From positions 1-41,339 of the forward strand of contig JAUPUP010000049.1 in assembly GCA_030917485.1 (NCBI GenBank): 41,339 nucleotides of DNA, written 5' to 3'. Shown piece after piece: positions 17,113 to 25,824 of this stretch (position 1 is its first letter; every line of letters begins with the position of its first letter). The notes beneath the pieces were generated by a model, which ran no database searches, was not told the origin of the DNA, and worked only from the letters and a program-made list of their open reading frames with translations. The DNA is from Pseudomonadota bacterium (GTDB lineage Bacteria; Pseudomonadota; Gammaproteobacteria; Burkholderiales; UBA11063). The translations under genes and the position numbers were made by a program.

Positions 17113-18057
17113 TTAATCCGATATCTTCTCAATACAGCGCAGTATCGCACTGCGACTGCGATTATTTTCTTCAACTTCACCTAAACTAGCTCGTACTTTT
17201 TTGGCAATAACCCTATATTTAGGTTCTTCTGACTCACAACTTACCCATTTAGGCAAATACTCTCGGCTGGCTAACTGATTAAATTTATCTTTAACTATTC
17301 GATCCTCTAAAGAATGAAAACTTATCACTACAGCTCTACCATTAACTTTTAACCAGTTGGGCAATTTATCTAAAAACGCTTGTAAATCTTTCAATTCATT
17401 ATTTATGTAAATACGAATCGCCTGAAATGAACGTGTTGCCGGATGCTGTCGCACATTTTTCCCCACCTTAACACTTTGCCTAATAATTTCAGCCAACTGC
17501 ATTGTTGTGGTTATTTTTTTTTCTTTTCGTTTTATAACAATATTTCTTGCGATAGTTCTAGCAAATTTTTCTTCACCATATTTCCACAATACTTCAGATA
17601 GCACAGTTTCATCAACATTATCTAACCATTCCTGTGCACTTATTCCGCGAGTATTATCCATACGCATATCTAACTCGCCATCTAATCTAAAACTAAATCC
17701 ACGCGTGTCTGTATCCAACTGAATTGACGACACACCTAAATCTAATAAGACTCCGCTCACCTTATCAATTGCATAATTATTGGAATTAAAAGCTTGAGCA
17801 TAATTAGACAAATATTGATCAAAATTAGCAAAACTATCATGAACTAAACTTAAGCGTGAATCAGTAATATTATTTCTGCCATAACTACTCGCATCAATAT
17901 CCTTATCAAAAGCAATAACTCGACCACTATTACTTAACCGCGATAATATTGCTTGTGTGTGTCCTCCTCTTCCAAAAGTTCCATCTATGTAGACGCCATC
18001 AGGTACAATATTTAATAAATTAATCGACTCATTTAACAAAACTGGATAATGCAGCAT
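17113..18057 (-). CDS. rsmH: 16S rRNA m4C1402 N4-methyltransferase RsmH (MraW)
   Basis: A 314-residue SAM-dependent enzyme that methylates N4 of C1402 in 16S rRNA. The N-terminus HYPVLLNESINLL and the SAM loop GTFGRGGHTQAIL are typical. GVLLDLGVSSIQLDTDTRGF, RSFQAIRIYINNEL and the C-terminal ISFHSLEDRIVK are also present. Length matches E. coli RsmH. It is the second gene of the murein cluster, 75 bases after mraZ, and 59 bases precede ftsL. Confidence 0.97.
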   Translation of the reverse strand: MLHYPVLLNESINLLNIVPDGVYIDGTFGRGGHTQAILSRLSNSGRVIAFDKDIDASSYGRNNITDSRLSLVHDSFANFDQYLSNYAQAFNSNNYAIDKVSGVLLDLGVSSIQLDTDTRGFSFRLDGELDMRMDNTRGISAQEWLDNVDETVLSEVLWKYGEEKFARTIARNIVIKRKEKKITTTMQLAEIIRQSVKVGKNVRQHPATRSFQAIRIYINNELKDLQAFLDKLPNWLKVNGRAVVISFHSLEDRIVKDKFNQLASREYLPKWVSCESEEPKYRVIAKKVRASLGEVEENNRSRSAILRCIEKISD

Positions 18058-18132
18058 ATTCTTCCTAATTATCTTGATAAATCAATCTATTTTTTATCTC
18101 ATCACCCGCTTAATCGAATAAACTTCAACTAA

Positions 18133-18576
18133 TCACAATCCACTCAATAAAGCAGCCAAATCATCTTGGGATGCCTGCAAAGCCTTTTCTGTTTCTGCAT
18201 GCCATTTCTGCTGATCCCACAATTCAAATCGGTTGCCTAAACCAACAAGAATAATATCTTTTTCCAACTGCACTAGTTTTTTTAAACTGGATGGCAATAA
18301 TATCCGCCCAGATTTATCAATTTCAACTGTTTCTGCATAACCTAATACTAAACGTTGATAACTTTTAACTAATGGATGAGCTTGCGTTGGTAGATTTTGA
18401 ATTTTCTCACGGACGGTAAGCCAAGTTTGTTCTGGATATAAAAGCAGACATTGTGCTGATTCCAAAGTAATAGTAATGTGGTTGGCATGCTCATTTAACA
18501 GCACATCGCGATAGCGTGCTGGAACAGCAATTCTATTTTTCGTATCTATATTTAGATGGGTAACGCCACCAAACAT
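18133..18576 (-). CDS. mraZ: Transcriptional regulator MraZ
   Basis: A 147-residue DNA-binding protein made of two AbrB-like swapped-hairpin repeats, here around FGGVTHLNIDTKNRIAVPARYR and the second copy YAETVEIDKSGRILLPSSLK. It heads the division and cell-wall cluster and in other bacteria represses its own promoter by binding spaced TGGGN repeats. Exactly such repeats lie between its promoter and start codon here (18583-18617). Confidence 0.96.
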   Translation of the reverse strand: MFGGVTHLNIDTKNRIAVPARYRDVLLNEHANHITITLESAQCLLLYPEQTWLTVREKIQNLPTQAHPLVKSYQRLVLGYAETVEIDKSGRILLPSSLKKLVQLEKDIILVGLGNRFELWDQQKWHAETEKALQASQDDLAALLSGL

Positions 18577-18582
18577 AATTTA

Positions 18583-18617
18583 CCCCACTTTACACCACTT
18601 TTTACCATAATCCGCCA
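18583..18617 (-). promoter_or_regulatory. MraZ operator: four TGGNN boxes at 10-bp spacing
   Basis: On the minus strand TGGCG, TGGTA, TGGTG and TGGGG follow each other, separated by GATTA, AAAAG and TAAAG. That gives an exact 10-bp period. The last box ends 6 bases before the mraZ ATG and also overlaps its ribosome site. The known MraZ site is direct TGGGN repeats with 5-bp spacers, so self-regulation by MraZ is likely. Only the last box fully fits TGGGN. Confidence 0.8.
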
Positions 18618-18646
18618 CTGTAACACAAAAATTTGCTATTTGTCAA
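18617..18646 (-). promoter_or_regulatory. Promoter of the mraZ-murG cluster
   Basis: A perfect -35 TTGACA (18646-18641) and a -10 TACAGT (18622-18617) are 18 bp apart. Transcription would begin near 18610, inside the MraZ boxes, so bound MraZ would block the polymerase. Confidence 0.75.
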
Positions 18647-18730
18647 AGTTTTTTACATATACCCAAGCTTTAAAATGCAGCCGGAAAAAGCTTTATAGAT
18701 GAATACTGGTAAAGACTTGGATTAAGAAGG

Positions 18731-18782
18731 AAATCAAATATAAAAACCCCCTGTAATTACAGGGGGTTTTTATATTTGATTT
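18731..18782 (-). terminator. Terminator of hldD: 52-bp perfect palindrome
   Basis: The DNA from 18731 to 18782 is its own reverse complement, with 26-base arms meeting at AATT. The core CCCCCTGTAA/TTACAGGGGG is flanked by TTTTT on either side, so it can act as an intrinsic terminator in both directions. It starts 16 bases after the hldD stop and separates hldD from the mraZ promoter. Confidence 0.85.
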
Positions 18783-18798
18783 GTGAATAGATAGTTGA

Positions 18799-19812
18799 TT
18801 ATTTTTTTTCTAAAAGCAGATTAATATAGCGCGACACACCTTCTTCCAAAGTTAAAAAAGTATGCTCACAACCTGCGCCACGTAAATAAGTTAAATCAGC
18901 TTGAGTAAAGCACTGGTAGCGACCTGCCAAGTCACCAGGGAAAGGTATATATTCAATAATATTTTGAGCAAGTGCATCTTCTAGAGATAATACAGCATTA
19001 CCTTGATGAGCGCAACAAGCATTTACTGTAGCTAGTGCTAATGCGTTAAAGCTACGAGCCTCTCCAGTCCCGCAATTAAAAATACCTGAAATTTCTTCCT
19101 TATCATTTAAGTGATTATTAAAGAAAAATAAATTCATTTTAACCACGTCTTCCACCGAAATAAAATCACGCAACTGCCCACCATTAGCATAGCCTTGACA
19201 CCCTTGGAATAGTTTTACCCGGCCAGTAGCTTGATATTGCTCAAAATTATGCAATACCACTGACGCCATCCTTCCTTTATGCGCTTCTCTTTGCCCATAT
19301 ACATTAAAATAACGCAACCCAACCACTGGCGCTTTTAAGCCAGTCTCAAAATAGCGCCTGACAATCTGATCAAATAAAAACTTAGAATACGCATACACGT
19401 TTAACGGATATTCATGCTCTAAATCTTCAACAAATTTAGTTTTATCACCATATACTGCAGCAGATGAGGCATATACAAACGGTATTTCATTTGTTTGAGC
19501 AAACTCTAATAACACACTTGAATACTCATAATTATTTTTCATCATATATTTCCCATCCTGCTCAGTAGTTGATGAACAAGCGCCCTGATGAAAAATATAG
19601 TCAACTTCATTATTATAGTTGCCGTTGGCAACCTCGTGAATAAAGTCTTCTTTATCCACAAAATCTAAAATCTGGCAATCCGCCAAATTTTTTATTTTTG
19701 ACCCATTAGTTAAATTATCTACCGCAATAATATCAGTATATCCAAGCTCATTGAGAGCCTTGACCAAATTAGAGCCAATAAATCCAAAAGCCCCAGTTAA
19801 TACTATAATCAT
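18799..19812 (-). CDS. hldD: ADP-L-glycero-D-manno-heptose 6-epimerase HldD
   Basis: A 337-residue NAD(P)-dependent short-chain dehydrogenase-type epimerase. It converts ADP-D-glycero- to ADP-L-glycero-manno-heptose for the inner core of lipopolysaccharide. The nucleotide loop GAFGFIGSN (7-15) opens the protein. The active-site YxxxK is Y140-K144 (YAYSK), with S116 in ASSAAVYG, and the GQLRDFISVEDV block is typical of HldD. A strong AAAGGAG ribosome site precedes the start. It stands as a single gene here, ended by a strong palindromic terminator; other heptose genes are not nearby. Confidence 0.95.
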   Translation of the reverse strand: MIIVLTGAFGFIGSNLVKALNELGYTDIIAVDNLTNGSKIKNLADCQILDFVDKEDFIHEVANGNYNNEVDYIFHQGACSSTTEQDGKYMMKNNYEYSSVLLEFAQTNEIPFVYASSAAVYGDKTKFVEDLEHEYPLNVYAYSKFLFDQIVRRYFETGLKAPVVGLRYFNVYGQREAHKGRMASVVLHNFEQYQATGRVKLFQGCQGYANGGQLRDFISVEDVVKMNLFFFNNHLNDKEEISGIFNCGTGEARSFNALALATVNACCAHQGNAVLSLEDALAQNIIEYIPFPGDLAGRYQCFTQADLTYLRGAGCEHTFLTLEEGVSRYINLLLEKK

Positions 19813-19961
19813 AAATATATACTCCTTTAGTTGTCAATCGTTACCACTTCACAGTTACTACCGCCAACTATAACGATAATAACTATGTTATACTATTTTT
19901 ACTTTTTACTACTTATCTTTCAATTACTACTTATCCTGCACGGATATTTATCTTTCACCAC

Positions 19962-21185
19962 TTAAAGTGTATGACTTAAGTCATTACGCTTAAATCCCAT
20001 CCAGTCATTAAAATCAATATCCTTAGAAAACCCGATTATCTTAAATACTTCACCCATTTCGTCGGGGGCGGTCAGATAATTAACTTGATTGGTTAGTTTA
20101 AGATACTTAATATCATCTATATTACCATGCTGGCTTGCAACTATATCCGCCAGCCCGCAGTTAAGTAAAAAATTTGCCTGAGTGGTATAACCAATAAAGT
20201 CCAACTGATTATCTATTGCTGTGAGCGCAATTGCAGAAAAATCAATGCTGCTGGTAATATCAATTAAACCTGGATAACTTAGGATATCATCAAGCTGTCT
20301 ATGCCGAAAATATCCCCGCAGTGTTCCATTGCTTCGATTCGGCAAATAATATTCACTCGCACAATAGCCATAATCTATCAACAGGATAAATCCATGTCTT
20401 AATGCTCCTGCTAATGACTTCATGAACCCACGATTATTTAGGTTAATTTCTGAAATATAAGGGTTTTTATCAATATCTATATTTACATCAATACCTATAC
20501 TTGAACTCTTAGTAGACATTCTAATTAAGCTGGCTATTTGATTTAATTCGTCTGAGCATATTGGCTTAGTTAAATAAATCAAATCGCCATCCTTATCAAC
20601 TCCTACCATACGCTGCTCTGTATTACCCTCGCTCCACACCACTACTTCACAGGGCTGCGCATCTAATACCTCATTAGCAAGAATAATTCCGTCAAAATTA
20701 TCGGGTAGCGCATTCAACCATGTAACTTTCGATAAAAATTGAGGATACTTTGTGGATAACTCTTGTTGTTGAAAACTGGCCAAGCTTGCGCTTAATTCTA
20801 ATATATAATAATGCCCAATCAAATCACCTAAGTTGGTCAATAAATCAAACATTAACTGACCATTGCCAGCGCCTATTTCAAGTACATTAGGCGGCACTTC
20901 AGAATTATGCCATAGTTCACGAATTTGTCGTGCCAGGCATAAAGCAAATAATTCAGATAAAATAGGCGCAGTAATAAAATCGCCATCTACGCCAAATTTA
21001 TGCAGTAAGTTATTATAATAGCCGTAACAATGATCATAAAGAGCTAATTCAATATACTTACTCACGGGAATACAGCCACCATGTGCCGCAATCTGAGCAA
21101 TTATTTTGGATTTTAAGTCTTGAGTTAGTTTAGATTCATCTGCAGTTAATTGCAGCGCAAACGGAGGATTAAATTGGGTACTCAT
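19962..21185 (-). CDS. SAM-dependent methyltransferase, MidA/NDUFAF7 (DUF185) family
   Basis: A 407-residue class I methyltransferase of the DUF185 family, whose mitochondrial member NDUFAF7 methylates an Arg of complex I; the bacterial substrate is not known to me. Family marks are SKYIELALYDHCYGYY, GDFITAPILSELF, the SAM loop LEIGAGNGQLM, ILANEVLDAQPCE and LLIDYGYCASEYY. The length fits. A loop of about 40 residues near 215-255 is unusual and rich in Asp, Asn and Ile. It ends the fau-led operon, 6 bases after the PAP2 gene. Confidence 0.88.
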   Translation of the reverse strand: MSTQFNPPFALQLTADESKLTQDLKSKIIAQIAAHGGCIPVSKYIELALYDHCYGYYNNLLHKFGVDGDFITAPILSELFALCLARQIRELWHNSEVPPNVLEIGAGNGQLMFDLLTNLGDLIGHYYILELSASLASFQQQELSTKYPQFLSKVTWLNALPDNFDGIILANEVLDAQPCEVVVWSEGNTEQRMVGVDKDGDLIYLTKPICSDELNQIASLIRMSTKSSSIGIDVNIDIDKNPYISEINLNNRGFMKSLAGALRHGFILLIDYGYCASEYYLPNRSNGTLRGYFRHRQLDDILSYPGLIDITSSIDFSAIALTAIDNQLDFIGYTTQANFLLNCGLADIVASQHGNIDDIKYLKLTNQVNYLTAPDEMGEVFKIIGFSKDIDFNDWMGFKRNDLSHTL

Positions 21186-21191
21186 TTATCG

Positions 21192-21998
21192 CTAACACTC
21201 ACCTTTATATTTTAAGGAATGATCATTCAATCGATGATTATTGGATAAAAACACTGACCATCCGATTAACACCCCCAATAAAGTAGATACATAAACATCA
21301 CTGAGCCAATGGTTTAGTGTATAAACTCTGGCAATTATAATTACCACCGCTAAAAAGAGCATAAAAGCTTTAAAAACAATATTTTTGTTGTATAAAATAA
21401 CCGGTAAAATTGCTGCAAATATTGTAATTGCATGACCAGACGGCATACTGTTTGAAGAATAAAATAAATCATGCGGGTGCTTGGTGGTAAAAAAATGAAA
21501 AAAATTCCATTGATCCATGCCAATACCAGGACGCTCACGGTTAAATAACATTTTCAGAATAGTACTAACTATACAAGAGTATATTGCTGCCATAAAGCTT
21601 ATTTTAGCCACAATAGCCAATTGAGACTTTTCCAGGAACTGAAAAATCATAAAACAAGTAAAAATAACTCCGCCAATAAACCATCCTTCCCCCATTACAT
21701 TAATAAAATCAAAAATCTTATAAATATTATAGCTATAGTAATGTTTACATAACTGCGCCATTGGTAAATCTACAAAGATAAACAAAACCAGCAAGATCAC
21801 CAGTGCCAATAGCAACGCATACCAGCGACTAGAGTTTAAGTAATGCAACCAAATCAGCCTCATGCTGCCCAGCATACCACTCCAATAACCACTGCGAATG
21901 AAATCTTGCAAGTAAAATGCTGCAACTACGCCATAAAGCACACCCAACACTATAAATGGATTTGGCCTTGCAAGGTGTTCAATCAGATATTGAATCAT
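21192..21998 (-). CDS. Membrane PAP2-family phosphatase
   Basis: A polytopic membrane protein of about 268 residues with the three phosphatase motifs of the PAP2 superfamily: KMLFNRERP (KxxxxxxRP), MPSGH, and ARVYTLNHWLSD, in which the usual leading Ser is Ala. Around six membrane segments are visible. Members remove phosphate from undecaprenyl pyrophosphate, lipid A or phosphatidic acid; the sequence does not show which. The ATG at 21998 is preferred over the TTG two codons upstream because it lies 10 bases after the stop of the aminotransferase gene, typical of coupled translation. Confidence 0.85.
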   Translation of the reverse strand: MIQYLIEHLARPNPFIVLGVLYGVVAAFYLQDFIRSGYWSGMLGSMRLIWLHYLNSSRWYALLLALVILLVLFIFVDLPMAQLCKHYYSYNIYKIFDFINVMGEGWFIGGVIFTCFMIFQFLEKSQLAIVAKISFMAAIYSCIVSTILKMLFNRERPGIGMDQWNFFHFFTTKHPHDLFYSSNSMPSGHAITIFAAILPVILYNKNIVFKAFMLFLAVVIIIARVYTLNHWLSDVYVSTLLGVLIGWSVFLSNNHRLNDHSLKYKGEC

Positions 21999-22008
21999 AC
22001 TCAATATA

Positions 22009-23100
22009 TCACAAACTTTGTTTTACTACATGAACAATATGATCCTGTGTACTTTGATCTAAATATGGATGCATTGGTAAACTAACTATATGCTTAGCTA
22101 TCCGCTCTGAATTAGGCAATGCCTGCCCAGTGTGGTATTGGTGTAGGGCGGGCTGTAAATGTAATGGAATTGGATAATGTATAGCAGTTGGAATTTGCGC
22201 CGCTCTGAGTTTCTCCACAAAACTATCGCGGTCATTGACTAATATGGAATACTGCGCATAAACATGCGTATTTCCAGCGCCAACAGATGGGGTTACACAA
22301 TCAGCACCCTTTAATAATTCGGTGTAACGTCTTCCGATTAATTCCCGCGATACAACTTCTTTATCAAATATACGCATCTTAGATAGTAATACTCCAGCCT
22401 GCAAGGTATCTAATCTGCCATTTACCCCTAAAATCTGATGATGATATCTGCTATCCTGACCATGAACGCGGATAATACGTATTTTATTAGCTAATTCATC
22501 ATCATTAGTAAAACAAGCACCTCCATCACCATAACACCCTAAAGGTTTCGACGGGAAAAAACTGGTACAAGCAATTGTAGTCATACTGCCGGAACGCTGA
22601 CCATTTAGACTAGCGCCAAAGCTTTGGGCTGCATCTTCAATCACCGGTAAATTATATTTAGCTGCAATCTGATTAACCGCGTCCAAATCAGCACACTGTC
22701 CAAACAATCCAACCGCAATAATGGCTTTAGTTCTAGGGGTAATTGCTGATTCAAGCAACTGCGAATCAATATTATAACTTTTTGCATCAATATCTACAAA
22801 AACTGGCTTTGCTCCCAAAAGCGCTACCATAGAAGCAGTAGCAAAAAAAGTAAAAGCAGGCACAATCACCTCATCCATCGGACCAATATCAAGCGCCATT
22901 AATGCAATCAACAAGGCCTTGGAGCCGTCGGCAACGCCGATACAGTGTTTGACTCCCACATACTTTGACAGCACTCCCTCTAATTCATTGACTTTACTGC
23001 CAAGTATATATTGTCCAGAATCTAACACTTCATTAATTTGATGCAATACATCATCTTTAATATGTTCATACTGTTTTTTTAAATCTATGAATTGCATCAT
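22009..23100 (-). CDS. DegT/DnrJ/EryC1-family sugar aminotransferase, WbpE-like
   Basis: A 363-residue PLP enzyme of the sugar-aminotransferase family. The PLP lysine is K185 in SFFPSKPLGCYGDGG, and EDAAQSFGA (155-163) supports the cofactor. The start IDLKKQYEHI, the block SGQYILGSKVNELE and the end SLPMHPYLD closely resemble WbpE/WlbC, which aminates UDP-3-keto-GlcNAc-uronate on the route to diacetamido sugars of O-antigen. No other genes of that route are in the window, so the actual sugar is uncertain. It sits between fau (34 bases upstream) and the PAP2 gene (4-10 bases downstream). Confidence 0.88.
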   Translation of the reverse strand: MMQFIDLKKQYEHIKDDVLHQINEVLDSGQYILGSKVNELEGVLSKYVGVKHCIGVADGSKALLIALMALDIGPMDEVIVPAFTFFATASMVALLGAKPVFVDIDAKSYNIDSQLLESAITPRTKAIIAVGLFGQCADLDAVNQIAAKYNLPVIEDAAQSFGASLNGQRSGSMTTIACTSFFPSKPLGCYGDGGACFTNDDELANKIRIIRVHGQDSRYHHQILGVNGRLDTLQAGVLLSKMRIFDKEVVSRELIGRRYTELLKGADCVTPSVGAGNTHVYAQYSILVNDRDSFVEKLRAAQIPTAIHYPIPLHLQPALHQYHTGQALPNSERIAKHIVSLPMHPYLDQSTQDHIVHVVKQSL

Positions 23101-23134
23101 GGGTGATAATTCCTCATTATAAAAATCTATTTAA

Positions 23135-23698
23135 CTAAAATTTATTTAATCCATTTTCACAAGCAAAATAATCAAGTCTTACATCAAAGTTTTCATGTGG
23201 CAATACCTCCACTTGTTGAATACTGCCATAACCAATACCGCACAAACAGGTAGACATTCTGTTTATTTTGGCTAAGGTAGTATCGTAATACCCGCCACCC
23301 TTACCTAAGCGATACCCCAGAAAATCAACTGCCACAACCGGAACTAAGATTAAGTCAACATTATACCATTCTATGACATGTTTAGGTATGTATGCTGCCG
23401 GACTAAACACACTAGATTTATCCCAGCAGAACTCTTCCAGCAGCATTGTTTTAGTATGGCGATATGCAACAGGCTGATATAAATACTTACCCCTACTTAA
23501 GCAAAACTGAATAATTTGCTTCAAATCAAATTCAACCCCATATGCATGGTATACTGCAATAGAAGTAGCTTTATCCAGCAAATCAAACATATTATGTAAG
23601 GTTTGACATTCCATATCGGCACGTTCTTCAGTAGTTAGTTTACTACAATTTAATAAAATTTTTTTACGTATTTGCTGTTTTAAATTTATAATAAGCAT
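23135..23698 (-). CDS. fau: 5-formyltetrahydrofolate cyclo-ligase
   Basis: A 187-residue cytosolic enzyme that uses ATP to turn 5-formyl-THF into 5,10-methenyl-THF, salvaging a folate side product. The C-terminal signature VPVVAVDFLGYRLGKGGGYYD is split over about residues 119-138 and contains the ATP-binding GKGGGYYD. The N-terminus LKQQIRKKIL is also typical. It begins the minus-strand operon and is divergent from slt. Confidence 0.93.
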   Translation of the reverse strand: MLIINLKQQIRKKILLNCSKLTTEERADMECQTLHNMFDLLDKATSIAVYHAYGVEFDLKQIIQFCLSRGKYLYQPVAYRHTKTMLLEEFCWDKSSVFSPAAYIPKHVIEWYNVDLILVPVVAVDFLGYRLGKGGGYYDTTLAKINRMSTCLCGIGYGSIQQVEVLPHENFDVRLDYFACENGLNKF

Positions 23699-23742
23699 GT
23701 TAATCTTCTATCTAGTCATATACTCTTTGTCTAATTTTGCCA

Positions 23743-23786
23743 AAATGCAGTCGATGGCTGTGTAAAAACCCATTGACTGCATTTTA
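23743..23786. repeat. Strong inverted repeat between divergent fau and slt
   Basis: Arms AAAATGCAGTCGATGG (23743-23758) and CCATTGACTGCATTTT (23771-23786) pair over 16 bp with a single G-T wobble, around a 12-base loop. Outer A/T tracts make it look like a bidirectional terminator, yet it lies between the 5' ends of two divergent genes. Function is unclear: insulator, operator, or relic of a lost gene. Confidence 0.85.
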
Positions 23787-23910
23787 CCACCAACAAACAC
23801 ACACATTACCTACTATTTTTAGATTTTTAGCATTACGATTCAAAGACAAATAGCATAGAACACTGGTATAATTCTTCACTCAAATTTCTATTATAAGGTT
23901 GATTGGTCGT

Positions 23911-25818
23911 ATGAAGAAAAAAACATTTGCTATACTGCTGTTACTAAGCTTATTATCTCACTCCACCATGGCAGATCCAATACTCTTAAAAGCAGATAAA
24001 GCATATACCACAGGTAACTTGACCAGTCTTGGAGAGTTGTACAGCGCTGATTCCAGCAACCGCTTTATCAGCTATCTTTACGCTAAAGCCATGCTTACTA
24101 AAAATATTGCAAAATATGCAGAAAATTTTGTCAATAGCAGCGCAGACAGCTACATGCGTACCGACCTATCTCATCAATTATTAATTTTTTACTTTAATAA
24201 TGATAGCTACTCTAATTACATTAGAATCTTTAGAATTATTAATCCATCCTCCACTTCACTTAACGAAAAATGTGGCTATGATTATTCATTAAATATAACT
24301 AGCTCCAATCAAAATATGTTAATTTCCCGGCAATGGTTGGTGAGCAATAACATTCCTGGTTGGTGTGCAATGCTAGGCTCTGTGTACTACAATAGAAATG
24401 CTATAAGCAGTAAAGAACGCAACCTTATGCAATATAGCCTTATTGTAAATGATAAGACTGACATTTTCAATATGATAGCAGAAGACGTGCATACGCCAGC
24501 AATTAATTTTTATCATTATCAAAATACCAAAACGAGTAGTTTAAAAACTGGAACCAGTTATACTGGAAACAGTTACAATTACCTGGTAGTTAATCGCATG
24601 GGTATTATTGGGCATAAAAATCCAGATTTGGCATATTCCGAAATGAAACATGCCAGCCTTGACTCCAATACTGCAGCATTTATCGGCAATTATTTGGCAA
24701 TGCAATTTGCTATGAAGCATGATTTTGAAAAAGCGCTAGAGTTATTCTCAAATTATAGCAGTGATTATATGAGCGATGAAGAACGTGAATGGCAAACTCG
24801 CAGCTATATGTATTACAGCAAGTGGACAAAAGTGATTGAGTGCATAGAAAAAATGCCACCCGCGTTAAAAAATAAACCAGTTTGGAAATATTGGCAAGGT
24901 CAAGCCTACGCCAACCTTAATCAAATAGATAAAGCTAAAACTATTTTTGAACAAATTCCCCAAGATTACTCATACTATTCAATGCTGGCTGATGCACAAT
25001 TAGACGACGGCACTGAATTTCTAACCAACCCTCCTTCAACCACTAGTCTAGACTCAAGTTCATATGCCGCGGATGCCGCATTTGCCCTTAATTTATTCCA
25101 AACCGGCAAAGCTAGCGGAAGTAAAAACCTAACTACTCTTGCCAGTGCAGAATGGAATTACGCCGCAAAACACGCCTCTAAAACTGAGCTATTAGCTATG
25201 AGTAATCTAGCAGCAAGCCATAGATTATATGACTTGAGTATTTATGCTGCCAATCAAATGGAAGAGCGTTATCTCACCTTGAGCTTTCCCACTCCATTTT
25301 TATCTAGTTATACTCAATACAGTCGCAGCAACGGCATAGATCAATCATATCCATTAGCTGTTAGTCGACAAGAAAGCCGATTTAATTACTCCGCAATTGC
25401 TTTTGACGGTGGCGTGGGACTAATGCAGATAATGCCACAAACTGGAGCTTATATTGCCTCTAAATCTGGCTCAAAAAACTGCTATAGACAAACCCCAGAT
25501 TGTAATATAAAATTTGGCAGTTGGTATTTAGGCAGTCTATATGATAGATTTAATGGAAATATAATTTACTCAACTGCGGCATATAATGCTGGACCAGGAA
25601 GAGTTAAACGGTGGCAGGATAAATTACAAAAATTAGACAACTTAGTTCAAATTGAGTTGATTCCAATCCAGATTACCCGCGACTATGTACAAAAAGTGGT
25701 AAGCAATAAAGCTGCATATGATGCACAACTAAAAGGAAAATATACCATAGACCTTTTGACGTATATACAACAAATTAATAAAAATCATTACCTAGCTCAA
25801 TTAAATAATGATGAATAG
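23911..25818 (+). CDS. slt: Soluble lytic murein transglycosylase (Slt70-like)
   Basis: A periplasmic enzyme of about 635 residues that cleaves glycan strands to 1,6-anhydro-MurNAc ends. A signal peptide KKKTFAILLLLSLLS with likely cleavage after TMA opens it. A long helical, TPR-like superhelix (about 30-460) follows, as in Slt70, and a C-terminal SLT domain (about 475-600). The catalytic Glu is in SRQESRFN (about residue 488), followed by GGVGLMQIMPQTG and AYNAGPGRVKRW. ATG 23911 is preferred because a TTG at 23899 abuts the AAGG site. cca follows after 6 bases. Confidence 0.93.
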   Translation: MKKKTFAILLLLSLLSHSTMADPILLKADKAYTTGNLTSLGELYSADSSNRFISYLYAKAMLTKNIAKYAENFVNSSADSYMRTDLSHQLLIFYFNNDSYSNYIRIFRIINPSSTSLNEKCGYDYSLNITSSNQNMLISRQWLVSNNIPGWCAMLGSVYYNRNAISSKERNLMQYSLIVNDKTDIFNMIAEDVHTPAINFYHYQNTKTSSLKTGTSYTGNSYNYLVVNRMGIIGHKNPDLAYSEMKHASLDSNTAAFIGNYLAMQFAMKHDFEKALELFSNYSSDYMSDEEREWQTRSYMYYSKWTKVIECIEKMPPALKNKPVWKYWQGQAYANLNQIDKAKTIFEQIPQDYSYYSMLADAQLDDGTEFLTNPPSTTSLDSSSYAADAAFALNLFQTGKASGSKNLTTLASAEWNYAAKHASKTELLAMSNLAASHRLYDLSIYAANQMEERYLTLSFPTPFLSSYTQYSRSNGIDQSYPLAVSRQESRFNYSAIAFDGGVGLMQIMPQTGAYIASKSGSKNCYRQTPDCNIKFGSWYLGSLYDRFNGNIIYSTAAYNAGPGRVKRWQDKLQKLDNLVQIELIPIQITRDYVQKVVSNKAAYDAQLKGKYTIDLLTYIQQINKNHYLAQLNNDE

Positions 25819-25824
25819 CGTGTA

